Origin: Mariannaea sp. PMI_226
Lineage: Eukaryota; Ascomycota; Sordariomycetes; Hypocreales; Nectriaceae
Assembly (NCBI GenBank): GCA_024336345.1
Contig: JANFOG010000009.1
Span: 1,178,001 to 1,242,000, forward strand
DNA: 64,000 bases
Direction: 5' to 3'
Part shown: positions 1 through 11,784 of the stretch, one piece after another
Layout of the letters: every line of letters begins with the position of its first letter
Numbering within the stretch: the first letter of the stretch is position 1
Notes under the pieces: model-generated
Databases searched by the model: none
What the model was told of the DNA's origin: nothing
What the model saw: the letters and a program-made list of their open reading frames with translations, nothing else
Translations under genes and position numbers: made by a program

Positions 1-116
1 ATTTGTTCCCCATCCTCAATGTCTAGACCATGCTGCAACTGCTCGTCGTTATGATTCTCCTCATGGCCCCGCCCCTGCCTTCGTAATCCTAACAGCGACC
101 AAAATCGTCGAGTAAC

Positions 117-3100
117 CTAATACTCGTCCTCTGAATCGCTATTGTCATTGATTCTGATCGCTCGCCACCTTCTATCAGTCAAGTCTTGCGCAGCTGTTCC
201 CTCGCTCTCTGGGTCCACATAACCCTTGCCACCAGCAATACTCAGCGCCACTGGCAAGAAAACTAAGGCATGAAGAGCAGCAAAGACAACAAGAGATAAC
301 CAGACTCGGAAGTAGTAAATCTCGAAAATCTTGGAACGGGTAAAAGCTAGGACGCAAACACCCAACAGCTTGGTGACTGTGATCCCTGAAAAAACAGATC
401 CGCCAACATTGACCAGGGCGGTCCAGGCACGGGCATCACGCCCGCGGAAAGCATTGCTATTAGCTTCCATGACCGTGCGGGAAGGGAACATGAATGCTCT
501 AGCGATATGGGCACAGAACTCAACCGAAATTCCCACACAGATAATGAGATTGACCAGCGAGACAGCATTTAGGGAGACATTGAACACAGCCATGGCTCCC
601 ATAATGTCAATAACGCTCATTACCACGGTCAACGTGACCACAAACGAAGTGAGGACCGAACCCAAGAGGACACTCGCAACAACAAAAATTATCCCAACCG
701 CAGCAGACAATAGACCTGCGGTAAGGGATACGATGCTCAAGTACTGATCGAAGAAGATATAGAAGACGCTGTAGGGGAAAACATCAGCACCAGTTCGCTC
801 ACCAATTTCTGATGCAATGCGACGAGCGGAAGAATAGGCGTTGATAAAGTCTTCTTGGCTTCGCAGAGGTGTGTGGGCAGTTCTGAAGTGGCTAGCCCTG
901 ACACTCTGGCCACCTTCCTCGAGAACCACGGCTTGGCCATAAGCTGCCTCACCACCCAAAGGACAAATGTTGTCGGCAGGGCTAGTGAGGAACTTCTTCA
1001 GATAGTGGACAAACTCCTCATCCTCTGGCATTCCGTAAAGGGTGGTGTTCCAGGCAGGTTCCCGTTTGGCAAAGCACGTCGATCCGCCGTCCAAGCAACA
1101 TTGGTCGTAGATCGGGTTGAGCCATAGGAAAAAGTCATCAATCCAGCTTGCGGTTGGGGAAGAGATGTAAGAAAGTTCAGGTCTCTGTCTCTCGAGCTCA
1201 AGCGTATTGGCAAGAGAGAGGGGCTGGCAAGTGGTGAATCTTGAGCACACTTCCTGTTGCTCGTGACGCTTGGAAATATCAACACCACGCGTTACGAAAT
1301 AGACAGGAGGGCCAGTCTCCATGTAGTCATACAGGTCGTTGAAGTAAGGGATCAAGTAAGAGCCATCTGGAATAGCAACTCGCTGGTCGAGTCCGAGTTG
1401 AATCTCTGGCAACAAGGCAAGACCTGCAGCAAACAAGCCAAAGAAGATAGCAACAACAGCTACCTTAGTCTTCTTCGCTAGGAGCCTTGGGGCATATGTA
1501 TTCTTGATGAACACCTGCAAGAGGCTTTCCTCAGCCATATCAGCGCCACGAATAGCACCATGTGCGTAGCCATTATTCCCATTAAGGTGGATTCTTGCCT
1601 TCGCAATCTGCCAACAGGGCCACAGCTCGCAGCGGTGATCTTCAACACGCATTTGGTTGAGCGACAAGAACGAAACAAACATTGTCATCTGTAGCACCGC
1701 GTTAACCAGGACTGCACCAGCAGCATAGGCCGCAAAGTTCCTGACCGCCGGCATACCAACGGCAGATCCAAGGGCAAACGCAGCGGTCTCGGTGAGGGCT
1801 GAGAAGAGAATAGACGGTCCCATGCGACCAAGAGCTTTAGCAACACGCTCTTCAACCATCTGATCTGGGCAGCTAACATTGACTCGCTCCAACTCATGAA
1901 CAATTAAGAAGATATTGTCGACACCAACGGCGAGGACAATAAAAGGAATGACCTCGACAATAATGAGAGTGGCTTTAAGGCCTACCCAGGACCAAAATCC
2001 AATAGATGCAGCGATGGACATGAGCACGATGATAATGCCAACAAGACCAAGTGTAACCTTGGACTCAACTAGCAACACGGCAGGGTTTCGGAAGACGTGC
2101 TTCAGAGGAGTTCCCAATGCCATGCATGCATAGACGAACATGACGAGATAACTGATAACGATAATCTTGGCATCCGTGTTCGTAGATTTGTTGAGTTCCT
2201 CTTCCAAACTGATTTCTGTAGTGAACGACAAGCGGAGCCCTCTGGCGGTGGCCTCCTCTTGGACATTAAGCAGCCGATCGCGGAGGGCATTTTCCCAATC
2301 CACAGCTCTTGCCAGAGCATCAGTCCCTTCCGCAGCATTGTTGACAACCCAAGTAACGGTGATGGCTTGGGCTTCGGTTACGTCGTCTGAATATCCACCG
2401 AGGATCATGTCGGGGTCGATAGGCTGGCCAAAATTAGGTCGGCAATCCACTGGACTCTTTGCACATGCGCGTAGTTCATCTTTCCAAGTTCTGGAAGATG
2501 GATTGCCCTTGGAGTCCCAATAACCCGAGATAGATTGTACAACACAAGCACCATTGGTAGGTTTGAAGCACAAGTCGTTAAGATATTTGCCGTATGTTGG
2601 ACTCTCTAGCCTCTCAATGCTCTTCTCTACGCCCATCCACCACTTGAGAGTCTCGTAGCTTAAAACAGGCCCAGGTCCAGAAGGGTTGGTGTCGTTGACG
2701 AGGAAGATTTTCTCGGCTCGATAGAAAGGTCCAAAATTTGAATCAAAGTATGCCTTTTCCTGGGCCGCGGGGGAGGATGGGCTTACCCAAAGCCGTGCGG
2801 GCTCCCTCTCCAGATCGAACCGGAACCATCCAGCGCTTAGAATAGCAACGAAAAGGATGCTCAGGCTAATTGTGAGTCCAGGAAATCGGGAAGCCGCATG
2901 ACCTAACTGGTAAAAGGCCTTATCGCACTTATCATTGAGCCAGTATCGCTTTGTGGGCCGATCACGCATGCCTTCACTCGTAACTGGGCCACCCTCATCC
3001 TCATCATCACTGTGAGATGACTCATGCAGTAGTCGGGTTCGCTCAACACGACGCTGCGAGTATCTTCTCCAGGCGACATGGCCGAAGGTGAAAGCCGCCA

Positions 3101-3994
3101 GAGTGAAGAGCAGGATGCTGTAAACAAGGATTGAGGCAAATGACAAGCAAGGGAGAACACCAATGTGGCAAGACCTGGCGTTTTTGAGGCTCGGAAGCTC
3201 GGGGCATACCTCGGGGCAGTCGACACAAACGCAGCGATAGGCGGGATCTTCATCATTGCATTTCTTGGGCTTCATGTCGAGAGGATGCATCTTCGGTTCG
3301 CTGTACTCGGTCGGGAAGTTAATCTGGAAGGGTGAGCCAACTAATGGCTTCTTATCACCCAGGAATTTTAACATCTCGGTATAATTCTTGGCGCCACCTC
3401 CAATGAGGTCCATAGCTCTGCTATTTGCGCCTCCGAACTTGACTTCCTTGCAGCTATCGTACAGACCAGCGCCATATTCCTCGGATATTAACTGGTCGAG
3501 TTCTGTAACAAGCTGTTTGCTGTTTTTGGTCACCGAATCGGTAATGTTGATAAAGAGAGACTGGTCAGGGGAGCAAGTGAAGGTGCAAAACGTGTTGAAG
3601 AAGTTCTCTTTGCAGGCAGGACAGGATCCAACCAGGGTCTGGGGAGTGCCGAGTTCAGACTTGAGGGCTTTAACCTGGAAATCACGTCAGGGATTGACAT
3701 ACAAAATGCATCCGTGGGAGTGAAACTTACCTGCGGCAGGGTACAGCATACGGGGCCCGTCTTCCATTTGTCGCCACAGAGGTCAACAAGCTCCCTCCGA
3801 AGCTCTTCGTCAGGATCCTCGGCGAGGCCGTTGTCAACACAAGGCAGCTCTTTGCCAAATAACGACTGCTTGCCACACTGGCCACGAAAAGCGCATCGTC
3901 CCGGTTCATGTTTTTCTGTGAGCAGCTCTGCATGCGCCACAGCAGCTACAAACAGGGCAGCCGCCCCGACCCGAGGGGCGATGCGATGATGCAT
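117..3994 (-). CDS. NPC1: NPC1/Ncr1-type sterol transporter
   Basis: Niemann-Pick C1 homologue, a late-endosome or vacuole membrane protein that moves sterol out of the lumen in the NPC1 family. I read two exons, complement(117..3674, 3731..3994), with a 56-nt intron (GTAAG donor, TTTCCAG acceptor), giving about 1273 aa, the usual family length. The start is placed at 3994 because it begins directly with a signal peptide ending near AVAHA; an in-frame ATG at 4015 would add seven residues. A cysteine-rich luminal N-terminal domain (GRCAFRGQCG, CPACKENFF) is followed by a first membrane span, a large luminal loop, the sterol-sensing domain (FVYACMALG through FIVLAVGVDNIFLIVHELER), a second luminal domain and a final RND-like membrane bundle. 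The tail is acidic and ends DNSDSEDEY. The gene is complete; its promoter faces that of the Cue2-like gene. Confidence 0.95.
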
Positions 3995-5783
3995 CTCCAA
4001 CAACGAGGGCCGCACAATAGCGACAAAAGCCGATCGGCTTGGATGGAGGGTCGGTCGGTTCGGCGGTGGTGAAAAACGAATGCAAGGGTAAATGCCAGCG
4101 GCTGTTGATGAGGGTAACTATGCTGCCCAAAGAGTAAAGCTGACCTCAAGCTATATCAAGGGCTCGTCGGCAAATGGAATGATGAGGGGAGAGAATGTGA
4201 GGCTCGTGTCGCGAACGAGGTTGGCGGATGATGAGAGAATCAGGAATGTGCGGCCGAGCTCATGGGCGGGTACCTTAAAGTGGTGCACTGACGTCGAGGA
4301 AGGTACGACGTGTGTGGCGCATGAAAGTGTCAATGTCGAAGACAACACCTCGTGATCAGATTTCATACAATGAGTTTGAGATTTGCTCGCGCTGAAGTCT
4401 ATAGAACTAGGGGATCTCTTCATCAGCGATATATTCTGCTGTTGCTTGATCTTCCATTTACTCTTTGAGCATTGCGCATGACTTGACGTGTGCGCCCCAA
4501 CAGAGAGACTAACCAACCCGCCCCCAACTGGGCGAGTCACCTGCGTGCGCTTCAACAATACTGGTACCTACCAACCGGCCTGGGACACTAAGGCAGCGTA
4601 GGTACCTCCTCGACTCCGTACATCGGGCCTGTTTCCCCTGCCGCTGGCTAGCGCGATGACTCGCGGACATATTGGAGACATGCGGGGGATGAGCCACTAA
4701 CTTGGTAATAAGCGTCATTGATGAAGTCCAGGGATGCTTACCCTACACCATTTTGTTCAGTTGATTATCGATCATATTTGTATAAGTATTTGAACGCGAG
4801 GTACAGAAGAGGGTTATGACTCTTCCAAGCATCCTCACATTGGTAATTGATTTTCTTAATTAACATAACGCGGGGGGCATTTATGGCGGGATTATTGCAA
4901 GGGTATCAATGTACGATATTATCCTTGGGCCTTTGTGAAACGATTCTCTGCGAAGATTAGGGGACTATTAATATGTACAGCTTATTCAGCCTTAAGTCGA
5001 TCAATATGTCCTAGAGCTCTCAGGGCTTCCGGTAGCTTTTAGAGATAGATACTTTTACAACTGTTCTACACATGGTAAATTGCGTCCATAATGCGATACG
5101 GATATTGGTTCTGTTGTCCTACTGTTTGCTTCCCATACCGAGCTACCCACTTATTAGTCCCAACGCACCCCTGTCCCCGTACCGCATATGCAATGCAATG
5201 TGGAACGATCTATCTTCAAGGTATATCCTAATTTGAATTCTCGAGAGGAAAAAAAATCATGCTCATTCTGAGTACCAATACAGGGCATTATAGTTTTACA
5301 TCTTACCTACCCAAGAAAGTTCGGTCTGACAACGGATTGTTTTCGTGGTCTTGATCTGTGAGGACCTGGGATACTTGTATGCTAATACTGCCGGGGTACT
5401 ATTGGTACAAACTTCATCTAGTCAATTAGCTTCTTCGATTTTGGTATCAAATCCTTTCCCGCTGGCACCTTAGTCAGAACAACAGATCAAGAACACGTGA
5501 TCAAGGTGACCACCAGGTCTAACTCCGCCTCACAAACGAAAGAGTCAAAGACGAATTTCCTCGATGCGTCATAGTGAACAAACCTACATCTGTCAACAAT
5601 TCCCTAACGTCTTCCTACTATTACACTTTTTGCTTGGGTTTCTGAAGATTGTGATATTACTTTCATTTCTGGGCTCCTAAGCTCACTGCTCTCACTGTAC
5701 TACCCTGATCGCATCATGGTTTATTCTACCAACGTATATCCTTACCAGCATTCAATCCCTCCCCCAGACACGCAAAGAAGCAA
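3995..5783. other. Divergent intergenic region, NPC1 and Cue2-like gene
   Basis: About 1.8 kb between two divergently transcribed genes. Open frames here are short and lack recognisable protein features. The part from roughly 4740 to 5700 is AT-rich with no visible repeat structure. Two GGTACCTA-type motifs lie near 4563 and 4600. I see no RNA gene. Confidence 0.6.
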
Positions 5784-7683
5784 ATGCCCAACCTGGCCTC
5801 AGAAGAGCTCGTCCAAGAACTTGTGGTAGGTTCCTTACTGTCCTGCGTGCCGATTGAGTCATATTCTTGTTGGGACTGTTTGAGAACAGGTATTTTGGGG
5901 ACTTGTACAGTACAATATGGTCAATAGTCCTGGTAGTTTAGGATTAAACCAAGGGCCACGGCCTTAAATTCTCTTTTAAATGCTCCTCTACTGGATAGGC
6001 TATCAGTAGGCAAGCTCAGAAAAAGTATGAAAGTGAAAGCTGACATCCCGAATTAGGATTCGTTCCGCACGCTTCTGGACGAAGCTCTCGTAGTCGCTAT
6101 CGTGAGCGATTATGACTTGAAACAAGCGTCAGAGTACAAGGCAGCGCAAGATATACTCGAAGGTTTAGCCAAGGATGTGGCATTTGAAGAAGCTACAGGA
6201 TTCAACTCCAGTGGTATTGCTGAAGGCCTGGATGGAATCACCGACGGCTTGAGCACGACAGAGACAAGCAATAGCCATCAAAGATCGCGCGCCAATGACA
6301 CAGATACTACAAGTAGTGACTTGACATCACCAACCACCGAAAACACCTTCTGCGTCCCCAAGCTCACCACCTTCAACAGCGAAAGCGAAGAGGACAGGGC
6401 TCTTCTGCTTCAAAGCATGTTCACAGACCTGAAGGAGTATGATATCAGACATGCCTTGAAGAAGGCGAACGGTGACTTTCAAGTTGCCTTGGATGACCTG
6501 CTCAACATCCAATATCTCAAATCGACGGACCAGCAACCCAAGGGAATTGATGGGTTCTTCCAGCCAGAGGAAGATGTCGAAGAGATTGGCAAAAGGGGGA
6601 GGAAGAAGGGCAAGAAGGGAAAGAAGCCTATCGGATCCCCTGGCTCGCAGACACCGAGGGATGACGCTACTTCGACTGATCATGCGAAGAACTTGAAGCG
6701 TAAGTACCCTGAGTTTAGGCAACACTTTTGAACGAAATTGCTAAGTTGGCGATACTGCAGGTCAAGACGAGATTGCCTATCTTGCAGACAGGCTCAACCT
6801 TCCATTTGATGGGGTGTCGGAAATCTATTGCCGCAAGCGTTATGCAAGTGGCGCCACGGCACTTGAGATACTGGACCAACATATCCAGCTTGGAATCGAA
6901 GCTGAGGATGACGCCAGTAAAGAGCGTGCGAAGGAGCTCGCTGCAAAGTATCACAATGTCCCCGAGCACTACATGGCAACTCTGGTCCAGGTCACCGGCT
7001 CCATCCCTCAATGGTCGGATGATATTGCCGCACTGCTTAGCAAACACTTTGCTAAAAATCCCTGGACCCAAAAGCTCCCCATTAACTACACTCTCACTCC
7101 CCTGCCCAAAGGGGAAATTGAAGGGTTTGAGACGGGATCTTACTCGAATAAGGCGCCAGTCAGACAGAAGGACGCCCTGCAGACGATCCCAACATCCACC
7201 AACCTGTCGTACGCGCAAGCGACCGAGAGAGTTCAGCAATACAACCGTGCTAAGCGCGAGGCAGCAACTTCGGCATCTCAACTCTTCCGGCGCGGCGCCT
7301 CTAATTCCCTCTATCGACAAGCCGCTGGTTACTACGTAGGGGTTGCGAGGGAGCAAAGTCGATACGAGCACCAAGCTTCATCAACGGCGGCCGACGTCCT
7401 GGTGGAGGAACAGAGTACGCCAACGTCCATCGATCTTCACGGTGTTTACGTCCAAGATGGGGTCCGTATCGCGCGCGCCAAAGTTCAGAGCTGGTGGAAT
7501 AGTTTAGGAGAATTTCGTGCCGAAAAGGCTAGGCAGCAACCCTTGACAGTGATCACCGGGCTTGGCCGGCATAGTGCTGGCGGCGTGTCACAACTTAGAC
7601 AGGCCGTAGCTGCGGCACTCTTGCAGGAGGGGTGGAGAATTAGAGTCGAAACTGGCCGATTCGTTGTGACGGGACGGCGATGA
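5784..7683 (+). CDS. CUE-DUF1771-Smr domain protein (Cue2/N4BP2-like)
   Basis: Three exons: 5784..5825, 6057..6699, 6761..7683 (introns of 231 and 61 nt), 535 aa. The short first exon is needed for an ATG: exon 2 is open upstream but has no start, and joining at 6057 stays in frame. A helical CUE-like segment near residues 15-50 (LLDEALVVAIVSDYDL) is followed by a clear CUE domain at about 126-168 (LLLQSMFTDLKEYDIRHAL), a lysine-rich linker, DUF1771 at about 380-445 and a C-terminal Smr domain from about 451 with the SIDLHG and TGLGRHS motifs. This order matches yeast Cue2 and animal N4BP2, in which the Smr domain cleaves mRNA in no-go decay at collided ribosomes. The role is inferred from that architecture. 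The Smr domain ends exactly at the C-terminus. Confidence 0.88.
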
Positions 7684-8773
7684 AACAGAAAACTTGTGAA
7701 AATACGAAACGACGCACGGGATTGGACAACCTGCTCGTCAATAATGGGGCCTTTCATGGATCCGTTTGAGCGAAGCTTGCGTGGCCATCAACAAGATTTC
7801 CCAGAAAATGGACTGGTGTGCTGGCATTGATGGTTTTATGCACAGCCACAATGTCCAAAATAGATTTTATGGTAGCAGATCAGACCGTTTTGGACAAGGC
7901 AGAAAGATGGAACATTGCTGAGACATCTTGTTGATTGTTGGAAGCGTTTTCATTGGGTAGTATGAATGTTTATGTGTACATATTCCCCTCAACTATAGAG
8001 TTAGTGTTTGGTTACCGGGCATAATAAGCATGAGGCAGCTAATGGATAATTAATGCCAAGAAATAGACGATATGAGAGATGAGAGTCTCCTGTGCAAATG
8101 ATGGCATACTTGACTTCTTGGGTATAGGTATAATGTCAAGTTTCTTTACTTCAAGATAGCATTTACTCCACTTCATGCTTCTTACCCCAGGAAACGGCGA
8201 TCCTGATTCAGGGTTGCCTAGACGAATGATGCCATTGTGATTCTAATCAACGCCAAAGATCCGGGAACGTGATCCAAAAGATCTCAGCACAGATGCCACC
8301 GGACCAACCGGATGACGCGTTGAATCAACCAGTTGGACTGGCTCAATATTCGACAGCCTCTTCAAGATCCGAATAGGCTTTTTTTTGTCTGGTCTCCCAC
8401 CCCTACACGGAGCCAAGGAATTCTACCTAATAGTCCACACACACACGATTCAGGGGGGTTGAGGCGGTGTTCCTAGTCCCAAGGGAGGTTTGTTTTGCTG
8501 CTTAACGTCCCTAGGGGAATCCTTCGACTAGCGTGTTGAAACTACGTGAACCAACGGGGGTGCGTTCTTGGCCCCTGTCTGCGATGCATACAACGCCATG
8601 GGCGTTTAGGTCTGTAGATAGAGAAGCATACCGTCAACGTTAAACTCCATACAATATAAATGGGTGGGTGTTCGCCCGTGCATGGATTTGACGTTGACTG
8701 GAACACTGTGACACCTCAATTCTCAATAACAATACCAACTACATCAATCTTTTCCATTGACGAGAAACATACC
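7684..8773. other. Intergenic region after the Cue2-like gene
   Basis: About 1.1 kb holding the 3' UTR of the Cue2-like gene and the promoter of the next gene. No credible ORF or RNA gene. A short CA run lies near 8438. A TATA element is listed separately. Confidence 0.6.
8655..8660 (+). promoter_or_regulatory. TATA box candidate
   Basis: TATAAA about 115 bp upstream of the ATG at 8774. It overlaps an in-frame ATG at 8660, which would therefore probably lie upstream of the transcript. This is why the start of the next gene is placed at 8774. Confidence 0.5.
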
Positions 8774-9541
8774 ATGTCTTCGGCCATGGATAAGAAGGCT
8801 CAGACTTCGAGCATGCCTTTCAGATTGCCCAACGATGACGAAGACACCAGTCGTCCTCTCCTCGATCCCCAGGATCTGGAGGAGCAGCCTTCATTCAGCG
8901 TTACCTTCTCGACCATCCAGATTCTGCGTCTTCCCGTCATTCCCATTGCCATAGCCGATTCCGTCATCATGTCTCACTGTGAATATGAGCTCGCCGCAGG
9001 GATCTTTCTTCTCTTGTTTCCCATTGGTCTCTGCATCTGGACATTTATTAATCTCATCAGCTCTTTGGGATCAGGCAAGGATAAAGTTGAGCTCAAGTTT
9101 GGAAACTATGTGTGTTTTTGCGGGAAGAGGAGCAAGGGCCGTAACAACGAAGTGCCTACTCAGCTGGCTCGTCCTTACTTGTCTATCATTGGCGACTTCT
9201 TTTTTTGCATTATGTTAATGGTGATTACGATCTTGTCAAAGAAGACGAATATCTGGGATTGGAGATGGTACAACGTCGTTTTTGGACTAAGCCTCACGCT
9301 ATGGTATGCATTTTTCGCAGTTTTTCTGAGTGATTCATTCTTTCCATCGATTGGAGCTGACGTGAGTAGCATCTTCGAGTTCGGCATCTCAGTTCTCAAC
9401 TTCTCTACCCACTTCCGTCGGGCCAAGATTGTCGTGTATGCCGCCGAGTACAATGAGAAGGTTGACTACGCCATCCCCGACCGCCAGATTTATCTGGATG
9501 ATGGTTCTGAACCCCGAGCGTCTTCTTCGTCTCTTGTCTAA
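8774..9541 (+). CDS. Multi-pass membrane protein, function unknown
   Basis: Single exon, 255 aa from the ATG at 8774 (context ACCATGT). An upstream in-frame ATG at 8660 sits on the TATA element and is disfavoured. The first 45 residues are hydrophilic and acidic. Hydrophobic segments follow at about 48-66, 73-97, 135-155 and 166-188, with a weaker one near 197-212. A cytosolic-looking loop at 105-130 contains CFCGKRSKGR, basic and with two close cysteines. The tail (DGSEPRASSSSLV) is polar. I do not recognise the family, and no catalytic motif is visible. Four or five spans plus polar ends are compatible with a small fungal plasma-membrane or endomembrane protein, which is inference only. Confidence 0.75.
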   Translation: MSSAMDKKAQTSSMPFRLPNDDEDTSRPLLDPQDLEEQPSFSVTFSTIQILRLPVIPIAIADSVIMSHCEYELAAGIFLLLFPIGLCIWTFINLISSLGSGKDKVELKFGNYVCFCGKRSKGRNNEVPTQLARPYLSIIGDFFFCIMLMVITILSKKTNIWDWRWYNVVFGLSLTLWYAFFAVFLSDSFFPSIGADVSSIFEFGISVLNFSTHFRRAKIVVYAAEYNEKVDYAIPDRQIYLDDGSEPRASSSSLV

Positions 9542-10183
9542 GAACAAATGGACCGAGACCGACCCAAGAAGAACAATACCCGTAACACTCAGACAAACGT
9601 TCTGCTATTGAGAGAACGCTGAATGGTTCTCTCGCGGAGTAACACGGGAGTTGTCAAACAGAAAATAACAATGACGTGATTTGGAAATTACTTTACTGAT
9701 TAGTTCTTGTCGCAAACCGTTATTGTCGACAACTGTTATTGTCGGTTTTGGGATGAAAGCTGGACATGTCACATTCACATTTTGCCTACGGCTGGAACCG
9801 ATAACGTCAAGAAGAAGGAAAATTGAATACCAGGTATAGCAACCCCGATTACTCTCATTTCTGTGTCATATTATGTTTTTGGATCATATCTGGAAAATCT
9901 GTATGCATATAGTGATATCTCTATTGGACCGTCGTTACATTCATATTTAGTTGGGACTGAACCCCTTCGCTCTTCAGCTCTCTAAAAACCAGAATTTGTT
10001 CAATCAAGGTATATGCCAATCGCCTGTGGCGTTGAACTACCAGATAACTCTGCAATGAGATAGATCCTAGCGCCGCTCATTCTCTCAAATAACAACCCAC
10101 GCTCCTTAACTTATTGGCTTCCTGTGTACCCCTTGTTTCCGTGTGCGTTCTGCCTCCAATGCCACTTCAGTCTCTGCATACCA
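9542..10183. other. Convergent intergenic region
   Basis: About 640 bp between two convergent genes, presumably both 3' UTRs. It is AT-rich. I see no ORF, repeat or RNA gene. Confidence 0.6.
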
Positions 10184-11059
10184 CTAAATCCTTGCCCCAA
10201 CACGGTCCCACGCGGCCCAGCCAGTTGTCAGCGTGGTGAAGAACATAGCGGAGCTCACTGTGCCTCCGGAAATGTTGACCCATCCGATGGCAGAACCGGG
10301 CAGAAGAATGTCGATAACATCAGAAACAAGGGCACGGAGAAGAACCTTCTTCTTGGCACTAATCTCCTTCTGGCGCTTCTCCTCCTCTTCAGCGTCAGCG
10401 GCAGCCTTCTTCTTGGTGTCCTTCTTCTCGGAAGCCTCCTTCTCGGAGATGGTCTTTGTAGGCTTCTCCTCGACAGGGGGCACGTTGATGTTGGACAGCT
10501 TGATGAGCGAAATGAGCACAGAGGTAGCCAGACCGAAGAACCAGAGGTATTGGCTCTGGTAATCGATCTCCTTGCTGCGCAAAGGCCCAAAGATCTCCAA
10601 GTTTTCAATTCCCAGCAGATCAATAAGTGTCATGGTCTCAATCATGCCGAACAGGCCCAGAGAGGTCTTGGAGATCACGTCAAGCCATACTTCAATGCTC
10701 TTCTGGGGAGCGACATAGGCATCGAATCCTGCATTCAGAGTATCCAGAAAGCGAAACAGACGAACGAAGCGGCGGGACACGTTGATCTGATTACGCAAAG
10801 CGGTAAAGCCTACGGTTTTGGCCGCCAGAATTGCCTCTGGCTTGTTGGGCAGCACAGAGGCCAGGAGCAGAGGATATGAGATGAGCAGTGAGCAAGCCGC
10901 CTGGAAGAGACGCATAATACGCTCGAGACCAACTGCGAAGAATTTTTTTTTTTAGCAAATGCGCATTCGTAACTTGGAAAGGGGGTCAGTAGAGCAGGAC
11001 TCGGAGAGCATACCGAGATCGGTCCCGAACACGACAAAGTGTTCATAAGTAGTGGCCAT
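10184..11059 (-). CDS. PEX11: Pex11-family peroxisomal membrane protein
   Basis: Two exons, complement(10184..10932, 11014..11059), with an 81-nt intron (GTATGC donor; TTCTTCGCAG acceptor preceded by a long T run in the sense direction), giving 264 aa. Exon 1 adds MATTYEHFVVFGTDL, so the protein starts at 11059 and not at the internal Met at 10915. Family signs are the short N-terminal amphipathic helix (GLERIMRLFQ), the conserved run ALRNQINVSRRFVRLFRFLD, and two hydrophobic segments near LWFFGLATSVLISLI and the C-terminus (VSSAMFFTTLTTGWAAWDRV). Between them is a long charged Lys/Glu helix. Pex11 proteins bend and divide peroxisome membranes. The charged insert resembles the fungal Pex11C-like branch more than classical Pex11, but the subtype is uncertain. 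Confidence 0.87.
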
Positions 11060-11784
11060 GATGAGTGACTTAAAACTCTCCAAGATGAGTATTTTTTGTT
11101 ATGTCCACGTCAAGAAGACAGACAGTTAAATATACAGAGAAGAAGAAGTGAAAACGTAGAAGAAGATAGAAAAAAAAACTAGTCTATCAAACAGTCTATC
11201 GCATAATTAATCACTCAGGTACAAACAGAATTGCCCAAAATATCGGCTGTTCCATTGACCTGAATTAGCGGTGTTGAAAATGGGACCCTGGCAATTGGGG
11301 CGGGGTGAGTTGGCGTTTTAATGCGGTTGGGTCTCCACGTGGTAGGAAACGGTGTGAATAGCGTGAGATTTTAAAGCGCCTAGCAAAAAAATATTGACCA
11401 TAGATAATAACATACATAACTACGCATGTATAGTAGTTAATTCTAGAGTAGAAGGCTGTCTTGGGTTGTTGTGGCCGAGGTAGTCGGTTGAGGCACCCTC
11501 CTTATAACTTCTTGCGGAGAGGAAACTTAAGTTAACTTATGGGTTTTGCAAAGTTATCACATCGTAAAGAGTAAGCAAGGTTGTGCTGAGTTTGAAGGGA
11601 CGTTGGCCCGAAGCTAGAGGTCAGATGGCACAGGTAACTGAAACAAACTGCATGGAAGAATGCATTGAACACATAGTAAATATAACACAGGGCATCTACG
11701 AAAGGTAGCTATTCACGGGTACATCTCCGCCAAGCTCATCTCCCTTAAATTTCGATGCAATGATTTTCCTCAACGACGATTCCA
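11060..11784. other. Intergenic region, Pex11 promoter and nuo51 3' end
   Basis: About 725 bp. The part next to Pex11 is A-rich on the + strand, so the Pex11 5' leader is T-rich. No ORF or RNA gene seen. The open frame continuing from nuo51 through 11745 is intron read-through. Confidence 0.6.

Noticed and set aside
4151..4558. Minus-strand frame of 135 codons in the NPC1 upstream region
   Set aside because: Ser/Thr-rich random-looking sequence with no domain and no splice context; lies in a promoter region.
8660..8773. Upstream ATG extension of the unknown membrane protein
   Set aside because: The ATG overlaps a TATAAA element and the added residues show no conservation-like character; ATG 8774 has a better context.
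10233..10562. Plus-strand frame over the charged part of Pex11
   Set aside because: Antisense of the Lys/Glu-rich insert; gives Ser/Phe/Leu low-complexity sequence only.
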